Assembly (NCBI GenBank): GCA_030248295.1
Contig: JASANH010000392.1
Coordinates: forward strand, 1-64,000
DNA length: 64,000 nt
Direction of reading: 5' to 3'
Source: Mesodorylaimus sp. YZB2_4
Taxonomy: Eukaryota > Nematoda > Enoplea > Dorylaimida > Dorylaimidae
Made by a program: the position numbers and the translations under genes. Under the pieces are notes generated by a model. The model was not told where the DNA came from. It saw nothing but the letters and a program-made list of their open reading frames with translations, and ran no database searches. Position 1 is the first letter of the stretch. The number at the start of each line of letters is the position of its first letter. Positions 30,838-41,954 of this stretch are shown here, piece after piece.

Positions 30838-32532
30838 GTTACACGTCAAAAAAAACGGACAAAAACACCGCGCGACATAAGACCGCGGTCATATGACCGC
30901 GTGTGCAAAAGACCGCGTGAAAAAAGACCGCTGATCAAAAACACCTAACGCAAAAAGACCGCATGTAAATACGACCGACCTCAATATAGATGCGACAGCG
31001 AGTCGCCACGGTGGAATGCGAGGGGCACCTTGTAGAATCTAGAATTATCCTAATCGGAGTAAATATTTTTTCTTTCCTTTCGGCCTTGTACATGGTCAGT
31101 CCTGTATGCGTTTCAAACATGGCTCTGGAATTTATCAAAAGTCAAAAAGGGAAAGATCTCCTGTGTCACCAAGGCTATTTATTCGTGAAAAAGAAGAGCG
31201 GCGCCCAGAAGACAATCTGGAAATGTACGTATTACAAAAAAACCAAGTGCCCCGCTCGAATTCATGCTACTGAAATCGATATTATTCGAGTCACTGGCGA
31301 TCACAACCACGCGCCAGATCCAGCTAAAGTGTCTGTTAAAAAATCGTTTCTGAAATCAAGGACCGAGCACCCGGCGTTCAAGAATCGACTCATCAAATCG
31401 TGGCAGCCGCAACAGTTGGCTTGAACGTAGCCGTCCAGGGTCAGCTGCCATCTGTGCCATGCTTGAAGCTTACTGTACAAAGGTCGCGTCGCCAAGCGAC
31501 TGGTGCTGTACCAAATCCGATATCGCTGGAAGATCTGGTGATTCCTCCAGAATATCAACAGACGGAAGCAGGGTTGCCTTTCTTGATGCGGGATTCTGGG
31601 CCAGGTCCAAATCGAATTTTGATATTCTCGACGCAAAGAAACTTGGAATTACTGTCGCACAGTCTGCACTGGTACGCAGATGGTACGTTCAAAACGTCTC
31701 CACGGCTTTTCGAGCAACTTTACACGATCCATGGGGCTCATTACAATAACGTGATTACATCAGTTTTCGCTTTCTTACCAAACAAGATGGAAGCTACAGT
31801 ACTTACACGAGACTGTTGGCTGAGCTGAAAAAGCTGCGACTAAACCTGGCCCCAGTATCGATTATGGCTGATTATGAACAAGCGGCGATCAATAGCTTTG
31901 AAACCGAGTTCCCAGAGACGACTCGTCGTGGTTGTTTCTTTCGTTTGTCCCAATGCTTCTGGCGTCGTATTCAATCAGCTGGATTGCAACATCGGTATGA
32001 GAACGACGAGGTTTTCGCTCTCAGCATGAGAATGCTGCCAGCATTGGCATTTGTTCCAGTTCTGGATGTCGTCGAAGGTTTCGAACGTGTCTCAGAAGTG
32101 CTTCCTGTTATGCCGCAGGCGCAGGAAGTGATCGACTACTTCGAGGATACGTGGATCAGAGGTCCGCTTCGCAGAGGCAGGCGGCTGGCTCATAATTACA
32201 ACTTCTAGTTCTCGTATAGGCGCGAATTAATTTTTGACTTGCTAAATCTTAGCATTTAATGTTTTCGTGTATTTTTGATGGCCATGATACAATATACAGT
32301 AAGAATGTCAGTTTCCAATTCTTTGACTTATGTAATAAATTAGCATGGTGTACGTAATAGTCGAGTCATGACACAGTATATTTCTCACCGCGATATTTTA
32401 TACATGCGGTGTATTGTTCAGACGGTATTTTTGACATGCGGTCATTTCCACACGCTGTCTTATTGCACGCAGTCTTATGACCGCGGTCTTTTGTCGCGCG
32501 GTCTTTTGCTCGCGGTCATTTGACGTAACACG
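30838..32532. mobile_element. MULE-family DNA transposon (copy 2) with GACCGC-array ends
   Basis: The ends read GTTACACGTCAAA (left) and, inverted, GTTACGTCAAATG (right). Both ends are arrays of AAAAGACCGCG-like units (30,870-30,965 and the complement at 32,435-32,520). The target repeat R3 shows GCACGCAC before the element and GCACGTAC after it, an 8-bp core duplication with one mismatch. The copy of R3 at 43,460 has a single site GCACGTAC and no insertion. The element is nested in R3, which is itself inside the Polinton. Confidence 0.85.
31121..32208 (+). pseudogene. FLYWCH-MULE transposase relic (copy 2)
   Basis: The N-terminus (to about 31,320) is a FLYWCH-type finger: F-V-K-K-K, W-K-C-T-Y-Y-K-K-T-K-C-P-A-R and H-N-H. 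The transposase follows in other frames: I-P-P-E-Y-Q-Q, W-Y-A-D-G-T-F (first aspartate), M-A-D-Y-E-Q (second aspartate) and C-F-F-R-L-S-Q. Frame changes lie near 31,400 and 31,795. Compared with copy 1, about 130 residues are missing between E-D-T-W-I-R and the C-terminal H-N-Y-N-F, which removes the N-D-V-E-G-W-H segment with the third catalytic residue. It is therefore inactive twice over. Confidence 0.8.
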
Positions 32533-32830
32533 GCACGTACACCCTTGCACACCCTGCAGTTCATCAGTATCCATAATCACAATGCGAGCAGCGAAGGCGA
32601 GAGGTCAACGCTGAGGCAAAAATGGTCCTGCCATGATAAGTCCATGTGGATCCATACATTTTCCATGCGATCACCAGGAAAATTCCCCCATGGCTCCCTG
32701 TGGATCCACTTATTTTCACGTGGATTCCCTTCGTGGATCCACGAGGCGTCGGGGCAGCGGATACATGGATCCACTGTGGAACCATAATGGAATTCTCAGA
32801 ATTTGGAATGTGGGCTAGGCTCAGCGGGCT
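32533..32830 (+). repeat. Repeat R3, right half, with TGGATCC-rich tail
   Basis: Continues R3 after the MULE. It matches 43,565-43,865 from GCACGTACACCCTTGCACACC onward. The second half is rich in palindromic GTGGATCCAC and ATGGATCCA words. Confidence 0.85.
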
Positions 32831-33511
32831 CTAACGAAGATTGGTTTGGTGCACAGCAATAAATTTGTCAATAATAAATTGAGAATATATGAACAAATAT
32901 AAATAAACTGGAAAGAGTTTCCGTGGGCAGCACATCTTTTATTTGCTGCGGAGGTAATATTGTTGAGAAAAATTCGAACTAATAAGAACTTGACAAACGT
33001 TGCAGATCCTAAATTTCAGCTTCTGAGGAAACAGAAGTTTAGATCACCCCGAGCATGACCCAGTTCTTTTCAGGCTGGCTCCAGTCTCCGACAGGTTGCC
33101 CCTTTTTACATAGATTAGAGCATATTTTGTTTGTGGCATAGAGTAGCTTTTCAATAGCATTTTTGTTTTCCGACCATGAGGCTCTCAGTTCGAGTTTAGA
33201 ATGGTTCAGAATTTTTGGTTTTTGTTCCCCGTCTTTTCACGGGACAGACAAACGTTATCGCGAACAAGGATTATGAGGGTGGTCCTTGACTTTTTGCCCA
33301 GTCAGAGATAAGGTTTCGATGCGTAAAAGAAGTACTTAATTTGCTGTTTTTCCAGCAGCCTGTATATCTTACAGCCTGCAGCTTGTTGGTACATTTTCGA
33401 AAAATCTGTGCATGTCGTCAGTAAGAGTTTCTGACTAGTATGAAATGATCGAGCGGTGAGGTGTTTTTGCCCAAACTAGTTTGTAGCAAAAAAAACGAAA
33501 AACGGTCTTAT

Positions 33512-34241
33512 TATTTCCTGAAAAGTCTGTTATGACAGACTTGAACCTTTTAGACCAGCCAATGCACACAGTGGAACGAGGGCCAAGGATGGCTGGTCTA
33601 CTCGGCCAGTGCTACGCAATCACGGTTTAAAAAAATGTCTGAGCAGGAGCTGCTTTTTCTGATGAAAATCAACACGACTGATCCTGGCAACGAGCAGAGG
33701 ACCATGCAATCCTGTGCTTGTGGTCTACTAGTGGGCTAGCAGTGTCTAACTCTCGGGCTATGCGCGCACTTGCTCATAGTAGGTAATGTTCAAGCCGCGG
33801 CGAGGTAAATCATTCTGTTTTATGTGTCCCTTCACCCTCGAGCGTGTCATCACTGATATGATGAACCATGAGCATGAACATAAAGTTGAAAGAAGGGGAG
33901 GTAGGATTGTTGAGAGTGTTTCTCGAGGTTCGGGCATTTAACAATAAGCCTTATCACTTTAATCGCAGCGCTACAGCTTCAGCATTATGCAGGTTGCTTT
34001 TGTGGAACAGCACAGCTGCCTTTGGGAAGCCTGTCTGAACAGCAGCAGTACACAGCAGAGAAGCATGTTGGATTCGATTCGGACATCGGCAAACATCTGT
34101 TTGCGAGTGTATACACTGTGCAGTGCAGGCCACCTCCTTTCCTTGCGGCCGAGTAGACCAGCCATCCTAAGCCCTGATTCCGATGTGTGCATTCGCTGGT
34201 CTAAAAATTTCGAGTCTGTCATAACAGACTTTTAGGAAATT
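33512..34241. mobile_element. Non-autonomous element with about 95-bp terminal inverted repeats
   Basis: The left end (33,512-33,612) and inverted right end (34,138-34,241) share TTTCCT, AAAGTCTGTTATGACAGACT, TTTTAGACCAGC, AATGCACACA and AGGATGGCTGGTCTACTCGGCC. The interior has no recognisable protein. A TA- or TTA-type duplication is possible at the edges but ambiguous. It is nested in the Polinton. Confidence 0.75.
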
Positions 34242-34854
34242 ATATGAATTAGCCACCCCCTCTCAGTTTGTGTCTTATTCGCTCTGTGGCAGGCGTTAAG
34301 TCATGTCGGTTCAAGACGCTCTTTCCCTTTATGTATACGACGAGTCAGATTCTGTTGTGGAAAACGGATAACTCTGACGCCCCACAATCTACTCCATTGG
34401 AAGTCGGCCAATCTATTGCAGTCGCAGCCCAACTCTCTTGCCAGCGAATGCGACGCTTAATGGCCAGTGCTGGTCATATTCATTCATCAGCATCAAAATG
34501 GTCGGCCGAAATCGATTCAAAACCTGATTGATCAAAGAGAAGATAATTTTTTGCAACGAGACGGAGGGAGAAACGTACAATTAAAAAAAAGATTGCCCAG
34601 TTTGGTATCGGTGTCAGTCGATCATGGCCGTTTGAAAAATGAATAAAATGATTTTGCTTTGCTTTAATCCCATCAGTTCAGATATACTTTACGTTCCTGT
34701 TCATTTTGAAAGTGAAGCCTTTGCTGATGCATTTTGTGATTTGGGTATCAAATTGAATTTGGTGGAGGAGCCTATAGACTTTAGTTAATTTGTGTAGCTT
34801 TTGTAAAAAAATTGAATCTTGTATCATTTTATTCAAATACAATTTTTTTGTGGT
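34242..34854. other. No identifiable gene (Polinton interior)
   Basis: A plus-strand frame at 34,268-34,531 has no recognised motif. Confidence 0.35.
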
Positions 34855-35841
34855 CAGACACACACACACACATCAAGCAGAAAGAAATTTAAAAAAAAAA
34901 AGAAAACAAAAATATTATACATAACATGTGAATCAACACAGTTAACCCTTCTGTAATGTACTTGCTTATCAACAAAGTCTTACTGTAATATCCTTGCTTA
35001 TCAACAAAATAAATCCCCAATCATGATCGACATTTCAAAATAAATCCTACTGTAATGTACCTGCACATCAGCAGAGTAAAGAGTACTTGCTCATCAACAA
35101 AAAATTTATCCTACTGTAATGTACTACTCATCAACAAAACAAATCCTACAAAAGATCAAAATAAATCCTACTGTAATGTACTTACACATCAACAAAATAC
35201 ATCTTACCATAATGTATTACTCATCAACAGAATATATCCTGCTGTTATAAACCTGCACATCAACAAAATATATCCTACTGTAATGTAACTACACATCGAG
35301 AAATGATATCCTACCGTAATGTACCTACACATCAAGAAATGATATCCTACCGTAATGTAACTACACATCAAGAAATGATATCCTACCGTAATGTACCTAC
35401 ACATCGAGAAATGATATCCTAGTGTAATGCACCTGCACATCAACAAAGTGGCCATATACAATACTTATTTGTCACTCAGCTGGGCAGCAGCTAAGAAAAC
35501 ACGAAGTAACTCACCCATAGTCTTTTCATCCATCCCCTTTGCACTCACTTTATGCTTCTACTCGAATGGACTCTACTGCCACCAGCATTCTCACATAGCG
35601 ACTCACAATCAGTCTGTCAACCTAAAAAGTCAGTCCATTCACTTAAACGGTACACTGCAAACTGCCCTCTACACCACCTTTACGCTGCGCACTGTGTGCG
35701 CGCTTTCCACTTCACACTTTACACTGCACGCATGCTTTTTACTTTACACTTTATACTGCCTTTATGCTGCCTTTATGACTTTATGCTTAACCATTGTGCC
35801 ACAAAAAGTGAACAATGAAGAGGGGGAGCGCTATCACTACT
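34855..35841. repeat. Polinton right terminal inverted repeat
   Basis: The inverted counterpart of 24,900-25,774. Units of about 36 bp at 34,930-35,445 outnumber those of the left copy, which accounts for the extra length. The last bases before the duplication are CTATCACTACT. Confidence 0.9.
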
Positions 35842-35847
35842 GATATG

Positions 35848-36698
35848 GGTACGGGTCGGGGTAAGAGGCAACGGGTACGCGTACTCATTCTTGGAAAATC
35901 ATTGTTAATGTTAGAAAACTTTGAACGGTAGAAGAAAAGATTAACGAGTATTCCCAAGCTTCTAAGGCAGGAGGTGGGAAGAAAAATATTTTTATTAATC
36001 AATTAATTCTCTGTTTTTGCACTCTATTCAAACATTTACGAAACAAACGGTTGGGGTATGATTAGAGATAAATTTTTTAGAACATCACTGGTATGGGCAA
36101 GGTACGCTGGGCACGGGTACAGGGTCGTCCAGCTGGAACGAGTAGGGTACGATTTTCATTTCCCGTACTTTTCCTTGACATATTTATTGATTTGGGCCAA
36201 TCAATTGCGTATTCTTTAGCGAACAGATAGGCTCCTAAACGATACCTGTCAATAGCACTGCACCTAGTCATAGTGCTTTCCGTGTGAAAAGTGAACACAA
36301 AACAATTTTTCACTTAGTATCTTTGAATACTTGAATTATAATATGACGCCCGAAAAAGCATTATTTGCCATAGCTGAAAAGGGCGAAAAACAGGTCGAAC
36401 TGAACTTGTGACAGATCGAGAACCAGCTAAGCGACAAATTTCATGAATGAACTCCGCCAATTTTCTTTCATCAATAATTACTCAATTTACTTTTGTCCCC
36501 TTCTGTTGCCGAAGGCACACTATCAGCAGCATTCCTCGCCCGCGGTAGACTAGTGCCGGGTGATGGCTAAAATAATGGATGTGATCGGAAGACGTCTGAT
36601 TTTTTTTTGTTGAAGCTGTTTTCTTTTAGATATGGCAATCGCACAAAGTAAGCGAGTGGCATAACTTTTATTTCTGAAATATTTTTAAGTTTTTCCAG
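35848..36698. other. No identifiable gene
   Basis: The flank contains GGGTACGGGT-rich sequence beside the target site. A segment at 36,165-36,225 (TTTATTGATTTGGGC and GTATTCTTA words) resembles 61,185-61,235 and may be an old dispersed repeat. The 5' exon of the lectin/PAN gene, with its signal peptide, may lie here but I could not identify it. Confidence 0.35.
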
Positions 36699-37539
36699 AT
36701 CTTCAATGCAACGCAACAGCGTGCGAGGATATGGAAGGTATTCGAGATGGATCAAGGTGTTTTATCCTCACAAAACAAAGATCGACATGGGAAGGAGCTT
36801 GGAAAGAGTGCAGAAAAGCAGTAGCAGTTTTTTGTCAAACTCATACAAACAGCGAGCACGCAAAGATTTTAGGGCTCAGAGTAAATATATTATTTCAATG
36901 AACATCGAGCAAAGCTCTTGTCGAAAATATTTGTTTTCAGATGACGGCTAGTCCAAACGTGTTTTATTTGGCGCTTGCGCGCCAGAGCAACATCACTGGC
37001 AAGCCATGTTCAGTGACAAACGAGACTACATTTTGGTATGATTCGGTGTCAGCGCCGAATTCACGAATGAAAGCAAGCAATACTTGGCTCAGACATTATA
37101 TGTGTGGCGATTATGACATCGGTGGCGAGTATTGCATGACCCTGAAATCGCCTAACCGAATTAATGATGTCAAGTGCAGCTCGTTTCTTAGAGCATTATG
37201 CCAAGTTTCAGGTAAGATGTGTATTTTTCTAACGAAAAGGACGCATCAAGCGACAAAGTAATATTTTATTTATTCGATGAAGAAGATTATGTTAGGACCA
37301 ATGTGTGCATGAAAGAAACCCCAATCGAGACTATATCTTCCAAACTGCCGCACGATTGCGCTGATACATGTTGGAAGAGAGCTTGGTGTCGAAGCTTCAA
37401 TTTTATCCAGGATATAAGAAGTTCCGGGACCTTTTGTAAATTGTTCTTATTCTCAGTGTTGGATGTCTGTCGGAATTGTCCAAAGGCAGTCATAGCTCCG
37501 GCTGATGGCAGCTGTGCGCACTACAGCTACGTGCCATAG
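36699..37539 (+). CDS. C-type lectin domain plus PAN/apple domain protein (three exons)
   Basis: Exon 36,699-36,880 follows TTTTTCCAG and encodes R-C-F-I-L, then W-E-G-A-W-K-E-C, the opening of a C-type lectin domain. It stops at an AGA/GTAAAT donor. Exon 36,941-37,211 follows TTGTTTTCAG and finishes the lectin fold with G-G-E-Y-C-M-T-L, N-D-V-K-C-S and A-L-C-Q, ending CAG/GTAAG. Exon 37,283-37,539 encodes V-C-M-K, C-A-D-T-C-W-K-R-A-W-C-R-S-F-N-F and F-C-K-L-F, a PAN/apple module, then a stop. Phases agree across both introns (60 and 71 bp) without forcing. The third acceptor is weak (GATGAAG). It is probably a secreted or surface carbohydrate- or protein-binding molecule. Upstream signal-peptide exon not found. 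Confidence 0.75.
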
Positions 37540-38748
37540 CAGTTGTGCTTTAGACCCTGCAATGCCGCACACTCTCTAAAGCTTTCACAAGTACCGTATT
37601 GGCCGAAATCGGGGCAGTAAGCCTTTAATCATAATCGTGATGATTGAAAACACTTGGCTACGTGATTTTATTTGGTGTCAACGATTCGTTATCACAAAAG
37701 AATAGTGCATTCCTAGAATGTACTTGCGTGCATGCAAACGATGCCTCACGATTGCCCTTTGTACGCACGTGAGACTTCAGTTTCCGACTCCTTAAAGCAG
37801 CTAGAATATAATTCTCAGATAAATTCATGGCACACACTGTGCTTATTGAAGTTTTATGTTGGCGTTAAAAGTTGGGTTATTGTGATACGCTCGCAAAAAA
37901 TGTAAAACGCGATGTGAAGAGCTAACTAAATCAAAGAAGTCCGCTTTCGTCAGTGTTAATGGACCTGAATTCAAAGTGGGTGCTCTTCACGGTTCATGTT
38001 CATTCAAATCAATGCGTAACGTATTCAACTTTGAAAACAATTCACTAACAACCAGCAAATAGCAGGCTCGTTCAAAAACTCACCACTGGAGGAAAAATTG
38101 TTCCAGCCTTGGTCGATACACCCTTGAGCAGGAAGACAGACTAGAGAAAAATTTATTCTTTGCCCACCCATTCGAGAAATTTTAGGTGCGATCGATGTTT
38201 GCTTTTGTAAACAAAACGTGGTTTCTCGACCTAATGCCTCCTGCGTTACTAGCTGCTAAATATATGCAGTAAGTAAATGTGAGCATCGAGCACTATGACT
38301 TCTATCTTTTAATATATACGAGTTGGACAGTTGCTAATTCATAATGACGTTAATTAGCGGTCATGACAAAATGATCTCGCTGACGCGGGAAAAAGCGGTA
38401 TAGATCGATATCATACGCGACATGGTGCGATCAACACGCATTAAAAAGTGAATTATGGAGACCAAGATTTAGTCTACTTACTGTAAAAGCAAAAATTGTA
38501 GATAGAATATATGAGCTCACGAGTGCTGATCGTGAGCAAAGGACACCTGCACCAGGTCCCTTAGGGGAGTTCTCCACTTATAGACGCTGAAAAATATGGG
38601 AATCATAAACTTGGACGTGAACTCTGCAATATTGGTAATTTTTCTTTGCAAGCAATCATTCACACAAGAAACAAGAATGAGATAACACGCGTAACGAGAG
38701 CGTGAACAAACGTCCTATTTTTTAAGCTGTTTGTTTTGTCGCATTCCT
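37540..38748. other. No identifiable gene
   Basis: Anonymous sequence downstream of the lectin/PAN gene. No domain, tRNA or paired repeat seen. Confidence 0.45.
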
Positions 38749-40777
38749 TTACAGTTCGTAATCCGTTGAATCAATAGGGTGAATCTGCAACAATTTCTTG
38801 AACATTCGTTCCTTCAACGTTTTTTGTTGCCTCGTCTTTAATTCCTCGGCTTCTCGCGCCAAAATTCCCGACTCTTGCGTGGCTGGAGCTGTATCCATGG
38901 TGCAGGCAGCGTCCACTATCGGCTCATCCGCTTGCTGTTGAAGCTGTTGCTGCTGTTGCTGTTGCTGCGCAGCTTCCAATTTCTCCAAACGCTTCAGACC
39001 GGCGTATGCGGCAGTGATTTGCTGCGGCCGTGGATGCTCATAAGTTCGCCTGGCTCCGTTGGCAGAGTGGCCAGCAAAAATAGTAATCGCTCTGGCTTCA
39101 GCCAAGTCGGGAGCGAAATGCGTCTTGACTGCCGTGGCGACGATATGCCGAGCTTGCGTTGAAGAGAAAACTTTTTCCGTGCCCCAGCCCCTTTGGAATT
39201 TTTTCACTTCACGAGTGGCATTCGTGTAGGCGTTCTTTTTTCGATAGGTCAGAAAAATGGCGCTTCTGGCTTTTTCATGTCTTTTTCACGCGCATGTCCA
39301 GCGATTTGAGGTGCTCGACAATGTTTCTCGTGGAAATCAAACGTTTTCGCTTCGGCCAAATCGGGTTGCACTTGCTTGATGGCGCGAACACTTGCGGTCT
39401 TGTGCAGGCTGATGCCGGAATTCACCAAGTTGAGATTGGTCGGATTTACTTGGCGTGATTTCCATTCGCCCAATTTCAAATTCATTGCAACCTGCGGGCG
39501 ATCGGCGTAATGAATCAATAGAATCGCCATACAATACATGACAATAAATTAGTAATCCTTGAAATCCAGCACTGTAATATCGCTCAGAATCGAGCATTAA
39601 ACTCTGTCCAACTCGTTCTTGACTCGCTTGTTAGTCACGACACTGCGGACACGATTGAGAGCATCAGCCTCAGGATTCCAGAATTCTTTCATGATCGTTT
39701 CTCTCTCGCGCTCTTTGATCTTCTTAGTCGTTGCGCTCTGAGCCGACTCCAAGTAGGTCATGACAGCCTCCAGCTGATAGTTCTCCTTCAATGATGGATT
39801 CATCGTGGCGACGATGAACTTGATCAGGAAACGTGCCACCTTTTCAAAATTACCAATAATTTCGCCTTCTACTTTGCATTGGTTCAGGCGACGAGATCAT
39901 TGCCGCACGCGTCGGTGCGTTACCACCGAGATCATTATCTTGGTGCGATTGATTCGATACGGCTTCAGGCTGGCTTGTTTTTAAACGAAAGCACAGCAAT
40001 CAAAGAATATTTTTCAACAGCTGTGGGCTGGGAGCGCCTTTGACTTCGATGATATGTGCCGCCAATTTGATTGCGAATTTGTTGTCTTTATTAAAACAAC
40101 CATAAAGACCTTCCTTTTGAAGACGGCGCCGAGCTCCTTCGTCAAATGATGTCGAAAGCTGCCAATCAGTAAAACATGGATCTTTGGCTTTTTTAATTTC
40201 ACAGCCAGCTCAGCATCACTGACGTCAGTGTCATCGTCTTCATCACTCGAAATAACACGCTGACGTTTTCTTTTTTGGCAATCGATCTCGCTCGCTTTCC
40301 TGCATCATTCTTGTGGTGATTGAAGTGACAGTTCTCGGCTCGAATTCGCCAGCTGTCACAATATGGCCTATCGTTTCCAGCCATCTTTACGTGCAGTTAA
40401 ATCGTGCAGACGGATCTTTGATGTTAACCAACTGTTGCACTTCGACGTGCTTCACAAGAACATTTTTTTCGATCTTCATAGCCATTTTTTTTCGACTTTT
40501 TCTTGCCCTGGGCTTCCGTTTTTCCTTTGGCCAAACGCTTGGCGCACGTTGTTAAATGACGAGGCAACCGATTTGTTATTTCTAAGCAGTACGGGCAGAT
40601 ATAATGATAGCGATTACGCCGAGTTGCCAACTGATCAGATTGCTCGCTCAACTCATCAACGTCGTGGCCTTCGTGGGTATTGCCTGATCTATGTCTGGGC
40701 ATCCTTTGAAGAAACAAAAAGTGAGAAGTGTTACGATTGATGTTCTTATAAGGAGATGGCGCATCAGCATGCTGCAT
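38749..40777 (-). pseudogene. Crypton-like tyrosine recombinase gene, broken
   Basis: Minus-strand blocks in order. Block 40,777-40,424 has a zinc knuckle C-P-Y-C-L-E-I-T-N-R-L-P-R-H-L with a basic tail. Frames at 40,384-39,597 contain charged helical sequence. Block 39,539-39,249 has A-D-R-P-Q-V-A-M-N-L, the first arginine region of tyrosine recombinases. Block 39,207-38,749 has T-Q-A-R-H-I-V, then F-A-G-H-S-A-N-G-A-R-R-T-Y-E-H, covering the second arginine, H-x-x-R-like and tyrosine region. After it come a run of about nine glutamines and a disordered tail. Several frame changes occur (near 40,420, 40,200, 39,840 and 39,250). This combination resembles animal Crypton-type elements, which move through circular intermediates. 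A DIRS-like element is the alternative. Confidence 0.65.
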
Positions 40778-41954
40778 GCGAGCTGCATCTCACTGAAAGC
40801 TACAAAGCGCAAGGAGCGCAAAATGCGCGGAAACTTAATGCACAAAAGCGAAAAGTGGGTTAAACCCCCATCATGAACTAGGTTAGCAGGTTACCCAAAC
40901 ACAAGGAAAAATACACCCACCTTATTTTCTTTTTACGGCTGAACCGATAATTTTTTAAATCCAAGGGGGAGATCGCCCCGTAATAATTACTATAGACAGT
41001 CAAGCGTTTTTTCAAGGCACACAGACTGACTAGAAGAACCTAAAAATGTAACAGCTTTTAGTGAATATTCAAAAGCAAGATTGGGCTACAGATCAGTTAA
41101 GGAAGATTGAATCGGGCCTCTTAAAAGAGGGATGAAGTCTTGAGTCGCAAGCTCAGGTCGGCATTGCGGGTGGCTCAGAGACAGAGAAGCCAATCAACAT
41201 CACAGCTCAAGGAAACTGCAAGCGAGGAGAGTTCCGATTTCCATTGGTGTGTGTGATGATAGGTTTGTGTCATCACTGCAGTAAATCGGATAATGAGAAG
41301 AAACATCGCGGGTAAGAAGAGTCTGTACTTTCTTTTTAGAGAGAGCCTTATGTCATCACTGCAGAATTATAAGAAGAAACTGCAGGCAAGAGGAGCTGCG
41401 ATTTGTGTTTTCATGTTGAAAGAAGTGGCAGCATGATGCATGCGAATCATGTGGTGCAGCTGATAGCTGTTTAAGTGTTATGCTTTAAAAGTGCATCCAA
41501 GTTATGTCCTTCTGCTGACGGCTGCTCGCAAGTTATACCCAGGAAGTGCATCATTGGGCGCGGGGGCCTATGCGAAAGAACTAGTAAAGGCGCGTGTTAC
41601 TCGGAAAAGATTCGAACGCGAAAAGAGTCTGCACAGTCCTAGTAGGGTAAAGACTAAGTTCTCCACCCAAAACATACCAACTGCGATAAAACCCCTCTCA
41701 TCCTATTAAACTCTATGCACGCATTGCATCGAGTTTGCAAGAAAGTGATTCACTCACACAAAAAATCCTTTTACTGAGCAAAAACTCTCTAGATTAAAAC
41801 TTCCAAAAAAACGTCTCCAAATCGAACAAGACCACAGGTCAAACCACAACCCTGAAAAAAACAATTTTGTGTCGTGCTCTGGCTACTGCAAAGTGCAGTT
41901 CTAGGTACTCGCGCCTTTCTTAGTACATATTGCGAATTGCAAGCTCTAGGTAAC
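40778..41954. other. No gene; short local duplication
   Basis: The words TGTGTCATCACTGCAG and AAGAAGAAAC-type sequence recur at about 41,265-41,310 and 41,350-41,385, a small tandem duplication. Otherwise anonymous. Confidence 0.4.

Larger units (their letters stand above)
24894..35847. mobile_element. Polinton/Maverick element with 6-bp target duplication
   Basis: The element runs 24,900-35,841 (10,942 bp). It starts AGTAGTGATAGCG and ends with the complement, and is flanked on both sides by GATATG (24,894-24,899 and 35,842-35,847), the 6-bp duplication expected of Polintons. Terminal inverted repeats are about 875 bp (left) and 987 bp (right). Recognised genes are a broken major capsid gene and an intact packaging ATPase. 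I find no protein-primed DNA polymerase, integrase or cysteine protease, so it is defective. Later insertions occupy much of 28.7-34.3 kb: a MULE at 30,838-32,532, an inverted-repeat element at 33,512-34,241 and a dispersed repeat at 29,190-29,800. Confidence 0.9.
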
